Shown here piece after piece: positions 1 to 11,722 of a stretch of 64,000 bases of DNA. The notes under the pieces were generated by a model. That model saw only the letters and a program-made list of their open reading frames with translations. It did no database searches and was not told the origin of the DNA. Position 1 is the stretch's first letter. The number at the start of each line of letters is the position of its first letter. The DNA lies in NCBI GenBank assembly GCA_916610825.1, contig OU744450.1:682001-746000 (forward strand), given 5' to 3'. Both the position numbers and the translations under genes were made by a program. This DNA is from Haliclystus octoradiatus. Lineage: Eukaryota > Cnidaria > Staurozoa > Stauromedusae > Haliclystidae.

Positions 1-1275
1 AAAAGAGATCTCATGATATATAATATTTATCAAACATACCTGATAAATTTGAAACTTTAGTCACCTGCGTTCAGTATTCATTTATAATGTACTACCAATG
101 AGTCACCTTCGTTGTTAATTTAATTTTTGGAATTCAACAACAGGTGAAATTAAATATCGAAAATCAAAGCAATACAAATAACACAGTTAAAGGTTCAAAT
201 AGTTTTTTTTTCATTTTTTTTCAGTAAAGAAGTGATCATGAACTCTTTTAGGCAATTTCACGTTCATGGACTCACAAACTTTTCCCCAGGGTTTGCAAAA
301 GTGAAAGCAAAATAAAACCACGACTGGAATAGGACGATTGTAATGTTACATAACTTAAAATATCCTTCTTGAAAACGGACTGAGAAAACAGCGGAAAACT
401 GGACCAAACACACACACAGCTCCTGTTGAAAATACTAGTTCATGAATCTTAGATGCCCACATTTTTATGTACAGTTCATGGCAATTGGGCCATTTAAAGC
501 GTTCTCCACAGCCGTGGGCCTACACGAAAAATGTTTTTGAACTTAACGATATAAAATTAACATTTAACAATTTGTGTTCTCAACATTTCATTCTTCTAGG
601 AATCCTCATACATCAGTTTATGTCCGACGATCTCAGGCAAAGACATATTGCTTACAATTGAGGGGAAATTGTGCCCCAGCAAAACATGGAGCGCCAACAC
701 CAAATGATTCATATTGTGTGATGGAACAGAGGCTGAAATCGGTGTTGAGAAAAAACGGAGAAGCAAATGTTCTCTTATGAAAGTGAGTTGATTGTTATTT
801 AATCAGTTATTTCTTGAAAGCCATGACGATGGGTGTTTATGATTTGGCCTTTGTTACATAAGAATATGCTGTATGGACGGTGCTGTTAAAATCGCATCAT
901 ATATTCATTCATATTTGAAACAAGATTTGCAGGAGGTGTAACCCTTTAGGTTTGCTTCAATATCTAATGGATGGTACATCCGTTGTTGATTGTTATATAA
1001 TTGGTAGAAATATTTTCTGTTCCAAAAGTTAATAAATTGTAGATACTATTTCACTAATGTTATGATCTAATTGAAACATGAATTTATTGATTTTTTTGAA
1101 ATGATTTTGAGCTAACTATAGCTCATTGGACTATATAATTTGTTATGACGGCAGTAGTCACTCTACTAATGAAATACTTAGTAAGCTCTAGTGATGGCTT
1201 TGCGGGGTTTGCGATGGTCAGCATGAAAAAGACATATTGCATGGCTTCTTATAGTCTGTTCACGTGTCAATTAAG
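1..1275. other. Unassigned AT-rich flank
   Basis: No supported gene. Only short frames without recognisable domains occur (for example 467-780 on the plus strand). The last part lies just downstream of GGT-A. Homology to the flank of GGT-B starts at about 1276, which marks one edge of the A/B duplication. Confidence 0.6.
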
Positions 1276-1398
1276 CATTTCATACCTATCTTAAACTTCT
1301 GCTTATCAATGATACAACATATAACATGAACCACTCCAGAGATAATCTATCTACATGGTAAAGGCATGACATATCTAATCCACTGATCAAGTATGTAA

Positions 1399-4300
1399 TT
1401 AATACCCTGCAGTCCCTCCTATGGCACCATTCTTGCGATGATCAGTCTGAGCATGCAGATAATTATCATCAGTTCGTTGGATCAATTGGACTGCTGCTGT
1501 GATTCTTCTATCGTGGCATATCGTATGGCCTCTTTTCTCCATGCTAATTTGGACGTTCTCTGGAATCGGAACAGCCTCTTCTGAGAATATGCACCCACGA
1601 TAAAGGTCAAGGGTCAGCCTAGGCATGCGCAATGCTTTCTCGACCTCAACCTTGCACATTTGATTGAGCATCAAAACCTGTAAAATATTCCACGGTGGTA
1701 AATTATGGATACTAAATTATCATCTAATCCACAATGTTTATCAGATACGATACTACGCACCCAAGTTAAGGCAGGTACAATCATGATTCCACCGGCTGAA
1801 CCAACAGCCAATCGCACAACGCCATTGCTGTCAACGCCAATTGTTGGGGACATACTTGAATATGGTCTTTTGTTCGGCTCAGCACAGTTAGGGGAACTGT
1901 TTATTGGTACACATCGAGTGTCGTCGTAGTTTTGGACGGGGTAGAAATCGCTCATGCAGTTGTTGAAGATAATTCCGGTCTTGATCGAACGGAAGCCAGC
2001 GCCATACCTGCGAGGGAGATTCAAGTATTGATGGGATAATGCCTCTTTGTTGCACTTTTTTGCTTGTTTAAGTAACAGAATGGAATACAACTTACAAGTC
2101 ATCAATACTTTCTGTGGCTGACGCTGCGTTGCCATCTTCATCAATGCATGAAACGTGCGTGGTACCATACTCAATATGATCTATCATTCGATCAGTGTAA
2201 AAACCTGGTTCATGTGTGATGTCGTCATCTATTCTACGACGGTTCATGTCTGCTGTCTCTTTGCTTATCGTCTCTTGCAATGACTGAAACAAAGTTCAAA
2301 ATCTCATCATTTCCAATGACACTCATGGTGGGCATCTGTTTTAACAACGGAAAGTCACTAACGCTTACTTTTAACGCCAAATGATTAAGAAGAAACATTG
2401 ATAATTATAATAATAATATAGGGTGAAAAAAGAGTCAAAGAATACACATTCTTTTCTGTTACTCAAGTTTCACGCAAATCACTGCGATCTTCAGACAGAT
2501 TTTTACTCAAGAAGAAACATTAATATAAATAAATGTAGCAGTCACATGGAAACATTTGACTCGAAAGTGTCGATAAATAAACGATGCCACTATTTTATAA
2601 TTACATCTACTTCTGAGCTTGAGTTTTGTTTCGAGAAAACAAAGATTTAGAAATAAATTTGACTTTGAAAAATGGGAATATTATTATTGAAACCAGTACA
2701 ATTTTCTCCAAAATCAAATACAAATATTTCTTGAAGCAAATACAAAGTATTAAAATCAGAAAATATTCTTCATAAATGTGATGATCATTTTTCAAATATT
2801 CTTACTTTGATTATTGCGATCCGAAGTTCAGGTGAATTAGCTTCCAGATCTCCAATGCGACATCGATACGACATCGCAAATTTGGTAGCCTCGATATATC
2901 GATGAAACATTGTCATCATTCGCTTTTCATCCTTGAGATCATCCTCAGAGATGTTGTAACCTATACAAACAGAATGAATTATGTAAGAGGCTGCTTCACC
3001 GAAAAGGAAGATTTTCTAATGATCCATTGCAGGCATTTTACCTTTGAGGATGTTAATGGCATGAGCAAGCAGTGCTCCTCCACCAGGGGCGGAAGTTGTA
3101 CAAAATTTCAATCCGTTTAATTCGAATCTCAACCCACGTGACACCCTTACAGTGTAATTTCGCATGTCTTCCATTGTGATAACACCGCCTCGTTCACGTA
3201 CATCTTCAACGTATAGCTCTGCTAATTTACCAGTGTATAAATCATCTGGACTATCTCTTATTATTTCTAATGTCTTTGCATAAGATTCATTATAGATCAT
3301 ATCACCACATCCCTTGAAACCACCTTCTCCATCGCCAAGTAGCTCTCTGAAAATCCAAACATGAGATGCATTAATTAACTTTCATTTTCACCATCAGCTT
3401 TTCTATCGCTTGCTAGTAACAGTAATTCCGGAGGGTTCTAGCCTGCGTCACAGACCGTGTAATCATTCACGAAAGAATAGGGTCCTATTAGGGAAGCAGG
3501 CTACGCGCGCTCATGATAGTGAAAATGACCCTAATATGGTTTGAAGCATCTCGGCCATGCAAAGGAAGAGAGAGCAGCGTTCCATATTTAACAAAATGAA
3601 ACAACCTATCTATGTAATTGCTGATCACATTACCTTAGGCCTGGATCACTTTTGAGAAGATGAGTATCGGATGGAACGCATTCCAATAGTACAGCAGAAC
3701 TTCTTCTTAATTCGAAACCATTTCTTGCTAAATCAATCGATGGTTGTACTAAACAACTCCAAGGCAATCTACCATGCTTCTGCCATGCCGAATGAAGACC
3801 GCGAACTTCTCCAGGAACACCAACTGCGTAGCCACCTGTTCGTGCAAACGAGACACATTCTCAAGTGTATATCTCATATATCAGGAGATTGGTTGTTTAT
3901 CTAGATCGAGAAAGAATTTCTAACAAGTATTTGAAGTAAAACCATTTTAGCTTTGAACATTTTCCTGTGCTTATGCGGCTCTCACGACTTAGCCTAGACA
4001 AATCCATGTTTTTGATTCATAGCGACTATACAGAGCAAACGCATAGAGACTACCAACAGCGATAATTCTGTCTAAGTTAAGCCGTAAAAAGGTGTGGCCG
4101 CTTGAAATATGTCTTTTCGTGGATCAAAAATGTTGACAAAATATGCATCTACATCTTCAGCTAAACGTTAAAACAATCATTCTAGAAGCAGAATGTTATT
4201 TGGTCTGGACGTAGAAACATCAGATGAAGAAACATGTAATACAGTTTAGTGCTTCTTGCCGTGTAACCCTGCGGAAAGAAGGTCATGAGTTCAAGCAAAT

Positions 4301-5153
4301 AGTTCATAAACTGCTTTTAAGAAGTTCAAAAAATAAACTGTTCATAAAATTTTGGGAAATTTCATGTTCATGAACCGGTTTATGGATTCAAAAATGAATG
4401 AATACAAAATAAACGGGTTCCCGGCATCGTAAAAAGATTGAGATACATATTCGTCAATTGGATTAAATTTTTGAAGGGTTACGGTCGCGCAGAGCAAAAA
4501 CATGAAAAAGAAAAACATTGAGTTGTATGTTTTTCTCTGCCATAGCAAATAAATCTCCCAAATATCCAGAACGAGATCCAGAAGAGACAAATGGACAATG
4601 CTTCACTGATGAATATTCTATTGTAGCCCTAATTGTTGTCAAAATGTTTATTAGAAATGTTTGTTTGATTTCTTTATCTTTCTCGTTACCTATTGCTCTG
4701 TTTTCACAATCATTGAGCACTCTAACATACATGACTGTGTTTACCTCCTATTATATCGTATTCTTTATTATATACTTATTATACCTAAACTAGATTGTCA
4801 CCTATAAAAACCTTTTTCCATACCATACCTCGTGTGTATTTGAGTGTGCTCTCTTGGTTGTTCGCATCGCACGTCGCAAATGAATGACAGTTGAAGGCTG
4901 CAGGCGAACAAGGTCTGTAATCATATACGAGGCATTCTTTTGTCTCTGCATCATAAACAGTCATGAATCCACCGCCAGATATGCTAATACTTTGTGAATG
5001 GACCACTCCAGAACAAAGCAGTGCTGCAATCGAGGCATCAACTGCCGAACCGCCTCGTTTTAAGATTCGCTTACTGATTTGCGCACCATAACGATTGTCT
5101 GTTGCTATGGCAGCTGAATTGTAGATGCCGCCATGGTCATTTTCATTCTCCAT
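1399..5153 (-). CDS. GGT-A: gamma-glutamyltranspeptidase-like protein, diverged class
   Basis: Seven coding exons in transcript order: 5153-4829, 3835-3634, 3346-3042, 2960-2806, 2283-2096, 2007-1761, 1677-1399. All have GT-AG borders and together give 567 codons (566 aa, close to typical GGTs). Family members cleave gamma-glutamyl bonds such as that of glutathione and self-process at a Thr. Visible signatures: SAVDASIAAL near residue 37, Arg80 in DYRPCSP, VGVPGE in exon 2, nucleophile Thr370 in GTTHVS, SSMSP and AGG motifs near the C-terminus, and a final GY. By gap-free alignment from the nucleophile, human Thr399, Asn401 and Glu420 correspond to Ser388, Asp390 and Cys409; Asp423 is kept (Asp412). 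The chosen Met lies 17 nt after a plausible acceptor, so a 5' intron is likely. No membrane anchor is visible after this Met. Intron 3 is only 81 nt. Enzymatic activity is not certain. Confidence 0.9.
2400..2508 (-). mobile_element. Short hammerhead-bearing retroposon in GGT-A intron 4
   Basis: A 109-bp insert is flanked by perfect 13-bp direct repeats AAGAAGAAACATT (2387-2399 and 2509-2521), read as a target-site duplication. On the minus strand it starts with an A-rich leader, then the hammerhead motif, then a conserved segment that ends in an (ATT)n-like tail. GGT-B lacks this insert and about 260 bp around it (difference 2314-2685), so the event post-dates the A/B duplication or was lost from B. 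The target duplication and the simple-repeat tail suggest retroposition. Confidence 0.7.
2456..2498 (-). ncRNA. Hammerhead ribozyme motif, type I, copy 1
   Basis: On the minus strand: stem I strand CTGT (2498-2495), core CTGAAGA (2494-2488), a stem-loop of CGCA pairing with TGCG, GAAA (2471-2468), a short stem III, triplet GTA, then ACAG (2459-2456), which pairs with CTGT. Only the non-conserved core position 7 differs from CUGAUGA. Catalysis is inferred from the motif only. The first position of stem II is a U-U apposition, which is unusual. Confidence 0.6.
3439..3503. repeat. Small inverted-repeat element in GGT-A intron 2
   Basis: TAGCCTGC at 3439-3446 is mirrored by GCAGGCTA at 3496-3503. 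The same unit sits in the matching intron of GGT-B (10277-10341), so it predates that duplication. The termini match those of the palindromic MITE at 34267-34339, which suggests one family. No clear target duplication remains. Confidence 0.5.
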
Positions 5154-5614
5154 AATGATGCTAATGATGCCTTGATGATAAATAATAAAAAATGTTGTAA
5201 TTCTAAATATCATCAGGATTGTTGCTGAGCAAATTGTCATTGTTAAAAAGTATAATACCGTTCTGATAAATTCAATGGACAAATTAATTAGATTTTTATA
5301 AAAATATTCATGTAACTTTTTAACTCTCTCTTTTTACCTTGCCTGAAGATAATTTTAGATTAAATCGAAACTGTTGCACCGATTACTATGTTGTTTATCA
5401 TCGCATATACCATCATGAAATTTAAATCAATAATTTATGTCACAATTATATTTGTTTGTGTCACAATGATCGGTTTTACAAATTTACAATAATAGATGTG
5501 AAATTATTTTTACAGCACGGAGATATAGTAAACAAAAACACAGATACATGAACAGTATAAAACTATTGATTGACAGTGTTCATGTGATATTTTGGATTTA
5601 AAAAATGATTTATT
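5154..5614. other. Upstream region of GGT-A
   Basis: Contains the putative 5' acceptor next to the GGT-A start and AT-rich sequence. Homology with the GGT-B upstream region ends abruptly at about 5222 (equivalent to about 11722). No promoter element is clear. A long TTG-initiated frame covering 5154-5282 in phase with exon 1 would add a hydrophobic N-terminus, but it is not shared by GGT-C or GGT-D. Confidence 0.4.
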
Positions 5615-6062
5615 TTATCTGGGATGAGCATTGCCGCCTTGCGTTTGTATGCTGGGCGACATGTGAGATCATCACAATATGCTAGATCTTGATATCAAAA
5701 AATTTGGGACTTTTGATAGTAGTAAATACAGTATGCGTGGAAACTCTTTAAAGTTGAAACAATTAACAATTCCAAAACTGGAAGTAGTGAAAAATCAGTT
5801 TTCTCACCGTGTTATACCCTGGTGGAACACTCTACCTGATGCATGTGTAACTTCAAAAAGTGTGTCTTCTTTTAAACGGCACCTTAATAATATTGATTTA
5901 AAACCTTATTGTATCCTAAATAGATAATCATTATTGAATGTTGGTTGTATATAAAAATAAATATTATTTTTGTAAACGGCTGTACGTAAGTGGGAGTTTT
6001 GAACCTTCCCTGTATTTACCAGCCAAGGGTTTTTAATTGACAAAAATACATACATACATTGT
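5615..6062 (+). mobile_element. 5'-truncated LINE 3' end
   Basis: Frame 5679-5924 encodes the C-terminal end of a non-LTR reverse transcriptase polyprotein (pattern FSHRVIPWWNTLP followed by SVSSFKRHL), ending in a stop. An AT-rich 3' UTR and a short (ACAT)n tail follow at 6046-6060. This pattern is typical of CR1/L2/Jockey-like 3' ends. The element is strongly 5' truncated. Related relics occur at 28240-33640, 35860-36264 and 55095-55450. Confidence 0.75.
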
Positions 6063-6277
6063 GCGCTAGCTCTCGTGTGGTTACAAAACAGTACTGTTGT
6101 TCATAGCAAACAAGTAAAACAGAAATGTAACAATGAAGTTTACACGATTCTCTTACCTTCCTTCTTCCTATTAGAATTTCCTTTGGAAGTTTGTTTGATA
6201 GCCTTCAAATTGTAAGAATAACGTAACTCAGTTTTGAAATCAAATCATCAAATTGCGTTTTGTTTAAAAAAAAAAAA

Positions 6278-6566
6278 TTAAACGAGACTTACCTGTAAGT
6301 TGAAGTTTGATTCACTGAGCCATTTAATTAATCAGAAACTAAGAAGTCACGTGAGATACCGCGTCATCGTTTCTAGCAGCAGTCTTGAAAGCGATGGGCA
6401 CACAAAATAATGGATGGGATCATACAATGATACACCCCTATGTAACTAGAAATACTCAACCGTGTGTAATGTTACAATATGGGAAAGTGGCTTCCTATAG
6501 CTACTGATTAGTTAATGGCGCAGAGAATTACAATCAAACTTCAACTTACAGGTAAGTCTCGTTTAA
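6278..6566. mobile_element. MITE with 35-bp perfect terminal inverted repeats and TTAA ends
   Basis: Termini 6278-6312 and 6532-6566 are exact inverted copies over 35 bp. Each begins with TTAA, so the target could be a TTAA site of piggyBac type, although the palindromic TTAA makes this ambiguous. The 289-bp body has no coding potential. Each terminus contains TTACAGGTAAGT or its complement, which is an acceptor-like and a consensus donor-like splice sequence back to back. Confidence 0.8.
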
Positions 6567-6892
6567 CTTTTAAACTTTTTTTCACCATTAATCTTCGTCA
6601 CTAGGTCACGTGATACTTTGAAGCTGTGTGCCCGTCATTGTGGTAGAAAAATAACACACGTTTCAGAAAACAATTATTTTGTATACTTCATTGCAACAGT
6701 AAGAGAATAGAAGTATTGTAAAACCAAACAAAAGTACGCATTTTAAATTAATTAACTATATTATTACAGATCTCATTAATCAGTTGATTATTCGTGAGAT
6801 GACAATAACTGTAATCGATTTTTACTAATTTGTTGTAAATGTTCAGCATGCTGATTTCATAACTATTTTTAAGCGGAATATTATATTACTAT

Positions 6893-6950
6893 GAGGCCCT
6901 CCCAAGGGGTGCTTGTTCCCTTGTTCCCCAAAAACCCCTGGGAGGGCCTC
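6893..6950. repeat. Small palindromic hairpin element
   Basis: GAGGCCCTCCC at the left is mirrored by GGGAGGGCCTC at the right, giving a near-perfect stem of about 17 bp with a short loop. It is GC-rich against an AT-rich background. It could be a tiny MITE; no target duplication is evident. Confidence 0.5.
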
Positions 6951-8142
6951 TACTGTGTTGTGCAGCAGATAAAGAAGCAGATTGAGTACTGTGGGATATA
7001 AAAATAGATATATAATTATAATGAATGGATATAAAGTTTTGATCGGTGTTGATCAGGGCGTGATCAAAATTTTCATACCAAATTCGGTTTATTATTTTAT
7101 GTCTTTCGGATTTTTGTTGTCGATCCAGCCTTACATCTTGAAATCGTTTATAACTCGTTGAGCAAAGCTGATATGATGAAAAAGTATAACTAGTAGAGGT
7201 GGAAGCAGCGAATCACATTTTCCTGGACGATTATTGAAATCCAATTTATGTTTGAAGACAGTAGGGCTCAACCTGGAACCAAATCGTGAATTTATAATTT
7301 GCGATAATTTATTGATACTTCGCCCGATAACGTCTCTGTCTCGACAAGAGATGAGGCAAGATCTTCCAATAAATGATCCTCATCGTCTTCTCGTGTAGAA
7401 GATTCATCATCAGAGTAACTAGCTTCAGAATCTCTACGTCGACGCGTCTCTGATGGACAAGTCTTCCAACTGTTCATCGACACTCTTCGTAAGAGGGACG
7501 GCACATTCCTATAATGCGACTGACCATACTACTACTACTACTGCTACTGCTACTACTAATATCGACACTCTCGTTATCTGTGCGTTTTAATTTTTGCTGC
7601 TACCAACCGTCAATGTTTTACTTGTGAACAATTTCACAATATTATTGTTTATCTGTTGTATACCAGCATTCATAGCAAGAAGAACACTCACCAAACTTGT
7701 TGCAGTATGGCGGCCAGGCTGAATACCCCCCCCCCACTTCTTCATTTGACAGAACGTAAATGTTCTTCAGTTTTATCAAACATTTTAAATGACCCGACTG
7801 AAGAAAGCTACGCGTTGATAATCCAGTTCGGAGTCTAAAGATTTTGGATAATTGTGGGTTGTTATCGACTTTTTCCCCTTTGGATAAGCATGAGCAATAA
7901 GAAATAAGAAATTGACGATGAACTCCGATCTGACTCATTCACGAACAAAATGAAATGCTCTCCCAAATATGGAAAATGATATTCCAGAAGATCCATTGCT
8001 CTAAGGTGGGATAAACAAAGTAAATTCAATTATCCCTCGTTTCCCCCCTGGGGACTGGCATTAACAATGAGAAAATGAAACCGACAAGGATCTCCGAAAA
8101 GATGCTTATTTATTATCATCCAATGAAACAACAGACATGGGC
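6951..8142. other. Unassigned region between GGT-A and GGT-B
   Basis: Holds a (CTA)n-type microsatellite at 7527-7558 and a C tract near 7722. An acidic 70-codon minus frame (7292-7504) has no recognisable domain. About 8040-8110 resembles 12179-12240 upstream of GGT-B, so some upstream sequence was duplicated with the genes. Confidence 0.5.
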
Positions 8143-8202
8143 CTAGACCCTAGATGACAAGACCCTAGGGGACAAGACCCTAGAGGACAACACCCTAGAG
8201 GA
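8143..8202. repeat. 16-bp minisatellite
   Basis: About four tandem units of GACAAGACCCTAGRGG with small changes. No function is inferred. Confidence 0.75.
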
Positions 8203-8607
8203 TGGGAATCGACCCAGACCCATGTGATCAAATATTTGACCAGCAAAGTTTTTCATTTTCATTTTGATTGTGAAGTTGAAGTAGGTTGCAGTTGCAGATA
8301 TCTGATATGATATTTGGAATAAAATGTATTTGAAATTACCATAACAGCAATTCCACAGAAATCCTTGTTGTCTCAGCAAAGAATTTACAAACTTTTAATT
8401 ATTTTAAAATCCAACTTGGCACATGATAAGCCTTTACCCATATCCGAACTGATAAACGCCGTTTTCACTGATTGCATAGTTGATCATTTCATACGTATCT
8501 TAAACTTCTGCTTATCAATGATACAACATATAACATGAACCACTCCAGAGATAATCTATCTACATGGTAAAGGCATGACATATCTAATCCACTGATCAAG
8601 TATGTAA

Positions 8608-11600
8608 TTAATACCCCGCAGTCCCTCCTATGGCACCATTCTTGCGATGATCAGTCTGAGCATGCAGATAATTATCATCAGTTCGTTGGATCAATTGGAC
8701 TGCTGCTGTTATTCTTCTATCGTGGCATATCGTATGGCCTCTTTTCTCCATGCTAATTTGGACGTTCTCTGAAATCGGAACAGCACATTCAGAGAATATG
8801 CACCCACGATAAAGGTCAGGGATCATTCTGTGTATGCGCAGAGCTTTCTCGACTTCAACCTTGCACATTTGATTGAGCATCAAAACCTGTAAAATATTCC
8901 ACGGTGGTAAATTATGGATACTAAATTATCATCTAATCTACAATGTTTATCAGATACGATACTACGCACCCAAGTTAAGGCAGGCACAATCATGATTCCA
9001 CCTGCTGAACCAACAGCCAATCGCACAACGCCATTGCTGTCAACGCCAATTGTTGGGGACATACTTGAATATGGTCTTTTGTTCGGCTCAGCACAGTTAG
9101 GGGAACTGTTTATTGGTACACATCGAGTGTCGTTGTAGGTTTTGAAGAAATCGCTCATACAGTTGTTGAAGATAATTCCGGTCTTGATCGAACGGAAGCC
9201 AGCGCCATACCTGCGAGGGAGATTCAAGTATTGATGGAATAATGCCTCTTTGTTGCACTTTTTTGCTTGTTTAAGTGACCAAATGAAGTAAAACATTAAC
9301 TTACAAGTAATCGATGCTCTCTGTGGCTGACGCTGCGTTGCCATCTTCATCAATGCATGAAACGTGCGTGGTACCATACTCAATATGATCTATCATTCGA
9401 TCAGTGTAAAAACCTGGTTCATGTGTGATGTCGTCATCGATTCTGCGACGGTTGTTGTCTGCTGTCTCTTTGCTCATCGTCTCTTGCAATGACTGTAACA
9501 AAGTTCAAAATCTCATCATTTCAATTGAAACCAGTACAATTTTCTCCGAAATCAAATACAAATATTTCTTGAAGCAAATACAAAGTATTAAAATCAGAAA
9601 ATATTCTTCATAAATGTGATGATCATTTTTTAAATATTCTTACTTTGATTATTGCGATCCGAAGTTCAGGTGAATTAGCTTCCAGATCTCCAATGCGACA
9701 TCGATACGACATCGCAAATTTGGTAGCCTCGATATATCGATGAAACATTGTCATCATTCGCTTTTCATCCTTGAGATCATCCTCAGAGATGTTGTAACCT
9801 ATACAAACAGAATGAATTATGTAAGAGGCTGTTTCACCGAAAAGGAAGTTTTTATAATGATCCATTGCAGGCATTTTACCTTTGAGGATGTTAATGGCAT
9901 GAGCAAGCAGTGCTCCTCCACCAGGGGCAGAAGTTGTACAAAATTTCAATCCGTTTAATTCGAATCTCAACCCACGTGACACCCTTACAGTGTAATTTCG
10001 CATGTCTTCCATTGTGATAACACCGCCTCGTTCACGTACATCTTCAACGTATAGCTCTGCTAATTTACCAGTGTATAAATCATCTGGACTATCTCTTATT
10101 ATTTCTAATGTCTTTGCATAAGATTCATTATAGATCATATCACCACATCCCTTGAAACCACCTTCTCCATCGCCAAGTAGCTCTCTGAAAATCCAAACAT
10201 GAGATGCATTAATTAACTTTCATTTTCACCATCAGCTTTTCTATCGCTTGCTAGTAACAGTAATTCCGGAGGGTTCTAGCCTGCGTCACAGACCGTGTAA
10301 TCATTCACGAAAGAATAGGGTCCTATTAGGGAAGCAGGCTACGCGTGTTCATGATAGTGAAAATGACCCTAATATGGTTTGAAGCATCTCGGCCATGCAA
10401 AGGAAGAGAGAGCAGCGTTCCATATTTATCAAAATGAAACAACCTATCTATGTAATTGCTGATCATATTACCTTAGACCTGGATCATTTTTGAGAAGATG
10501 AGTATCCGATGGAATGTATTCCAATAGTACTTCAGAACTTCTTCTTAATTCGAAACCATTTCTTGCTAAATCAATCGATGGTTGTACTAAACAACTCCAA
10601 GGCAATCTACCATGCTTCTGCCATGCCAAGTGAAGACCGCGAACTTCTCCAGGAACACCAACTGCGTAGCCACCTGATTTTACGAATAGATACATTCTTC
10701 AAGGATTTATGTGAAGGTATATAAATGAGTAATGACAACAAAAATCAAGAATACACTCATGGAGATTCACCATTGACCTTATTGTCAAAATGCCTATCGG
10801 GAGTTAGCATTTCTTTGACTGCCTTGCTTTGAAAATGCTGTTAAAGGTGGCAATGTCTATATATAGTCTTTACCTAGCCTCATTCCATCGCGGCGCTCCA
10901 GTGAGGTGCGGAAATGAGGTCCGTAAAGGAATGAGGCTAGTAACGAAACCAAACGAACGGAAAAGTATTTAAACTCAATCGGGTTGTTATCACGTAATTG
11001 GACCCTAACCACGTGACCCGAGCCACGTGATCGGATTGCAAGCCGCGGTCATTCAGAAAAACCGCGGTTGTTCGATAACGCCGCGACATGACGTCACCAG
11101 GTCTCCATGGATTGCATTTTTCGTCTGTCATACCATATGCCGCATATTCTCAGCGCCTCAGCTGTAGCTCAGAGTGCCCGCATGACATTGTGGAGGGGGA
11201 CCGGGTTCGATTCCTGGTCGATGCACAACATGTTTCTTCGATTTTAAAAATGCGCATTGTAATTTCAATTTGATGCTCAGTCCTTCAATTGTCGTATCCG
11301 GCTCCTACTGTGTAAAAGTTAAACCATACCTCGTGTGTATTTGAGCGTGCTCTCTTGGTTGTTCGCATCGCACGTCGCAAATGAATGACAGTTGAAGGCT
11401 ACAGGCGAACAAGGTCTGTAATCATATACGAGGCATTCTTTTGTCTCTGCATCATAAACAGTCATGAATCCACCGCCAGATATGCTAATACTTTGTGAAT
11501 GGACCACTCCAGAACAAAGCAGTGCTGCAATCGAGGCATCAACTGCTGAACCGCCTCGTTTTAAGATTCGCTTACAGACTTGCGCACCATAACGATTGTC

Positions 11601-11654
11601 TGTTGCTATGGCAGCTGAATTGTAGATGCCGCCATGGTCATTTTCATTCTCCAT
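8608..11654 (-). CDS. GGT-B: gamma-glutamyltranspeptidase-like protein, near-duplicate of GGT-A
   Basis: Exons in transcript order: 11654-11330, 10673-10472, 10184-9880, 9798-9644, 9492-9305, 9210-8970, 8886-8608. The joined frame is 565 codons (564 aa). It is nearly identical to GGT-A in exons and most introns. It differs by a 6-bp deletion in exon 6 and by scattered changes, most visibly in the last exon. Nucleophile Thr370 is intact, with the same altered pocket (Ser388, Asp390, Cys409, Asp412). The 81-nt intron 3 (9799-9879) has no in-frame stop, so retaining it would add 27 residues without breaking the frame. Intron 1 carries a hairpin element and a tRNA-derived SINE that GGT-A lacks. 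It is probably functional as a protein; its substrate is unknown. Confidence 0.9.
10277..10341. repeat. Small inverted-repeat element in GGT-B intron 2
   Basis: Copy of the 3439-3503 element at the matching position in the duplicated gene. Confidence 0.5.
10874..10940. repeat. 67-bp hairpin element in GGT-B intron 1
   Basis: CTAGCCTCATTCC (10874-10886) and GGAATGAGGCTAG (10928-10940) are exact 13-bp inverted repeats around a GC-rich centre. It is absent from GGT-A intron 1, so it inserted after the duplication or was lost from A. Confidence 0.6.
11155..11310 (+). mobile_element. tRNA-derived SINE, family 2, copy 1
   Basis: The head holds a pol III A-box-like TAGCTCAGAGTG and a perfect B box GGTTCGATTCC at the correct spacing. 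A body with ATTGTAATTTCAATT follows, which is shared with the copy near 42446-42620. The acceptor arms do not pair well, so this is a tRNA-derived repeat rather than a tRNA gene. Confidence 0.6.
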
Positions 11655-11722
11655 AATGATGCTAATGATGCCTTGATGATAAATAATAAAAAATGTTGTA
11701 ATTCTAAATATCATCAGGATTG

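Noticed and set aside
5154-5282. Extended hydrophobic N-terminus for GGT-A from a TTG codon
   Set aside because: Non-ATG start, not shared by C or D, and interrupted by an acceptor-like site. More likely a 5' intron that happens to be open.
7292-7504. Acidic 70-codon minus-strand frame
   Set aside because: Low-complexity acidic and serine-rich; no family signature and no matching upstream exon. Left unassigned.
11155-11235. tRNA gene
   Set aside because: The B box is perfect, but the acceptor stem does not pair and a repeat body follows, so it is a SINE head.
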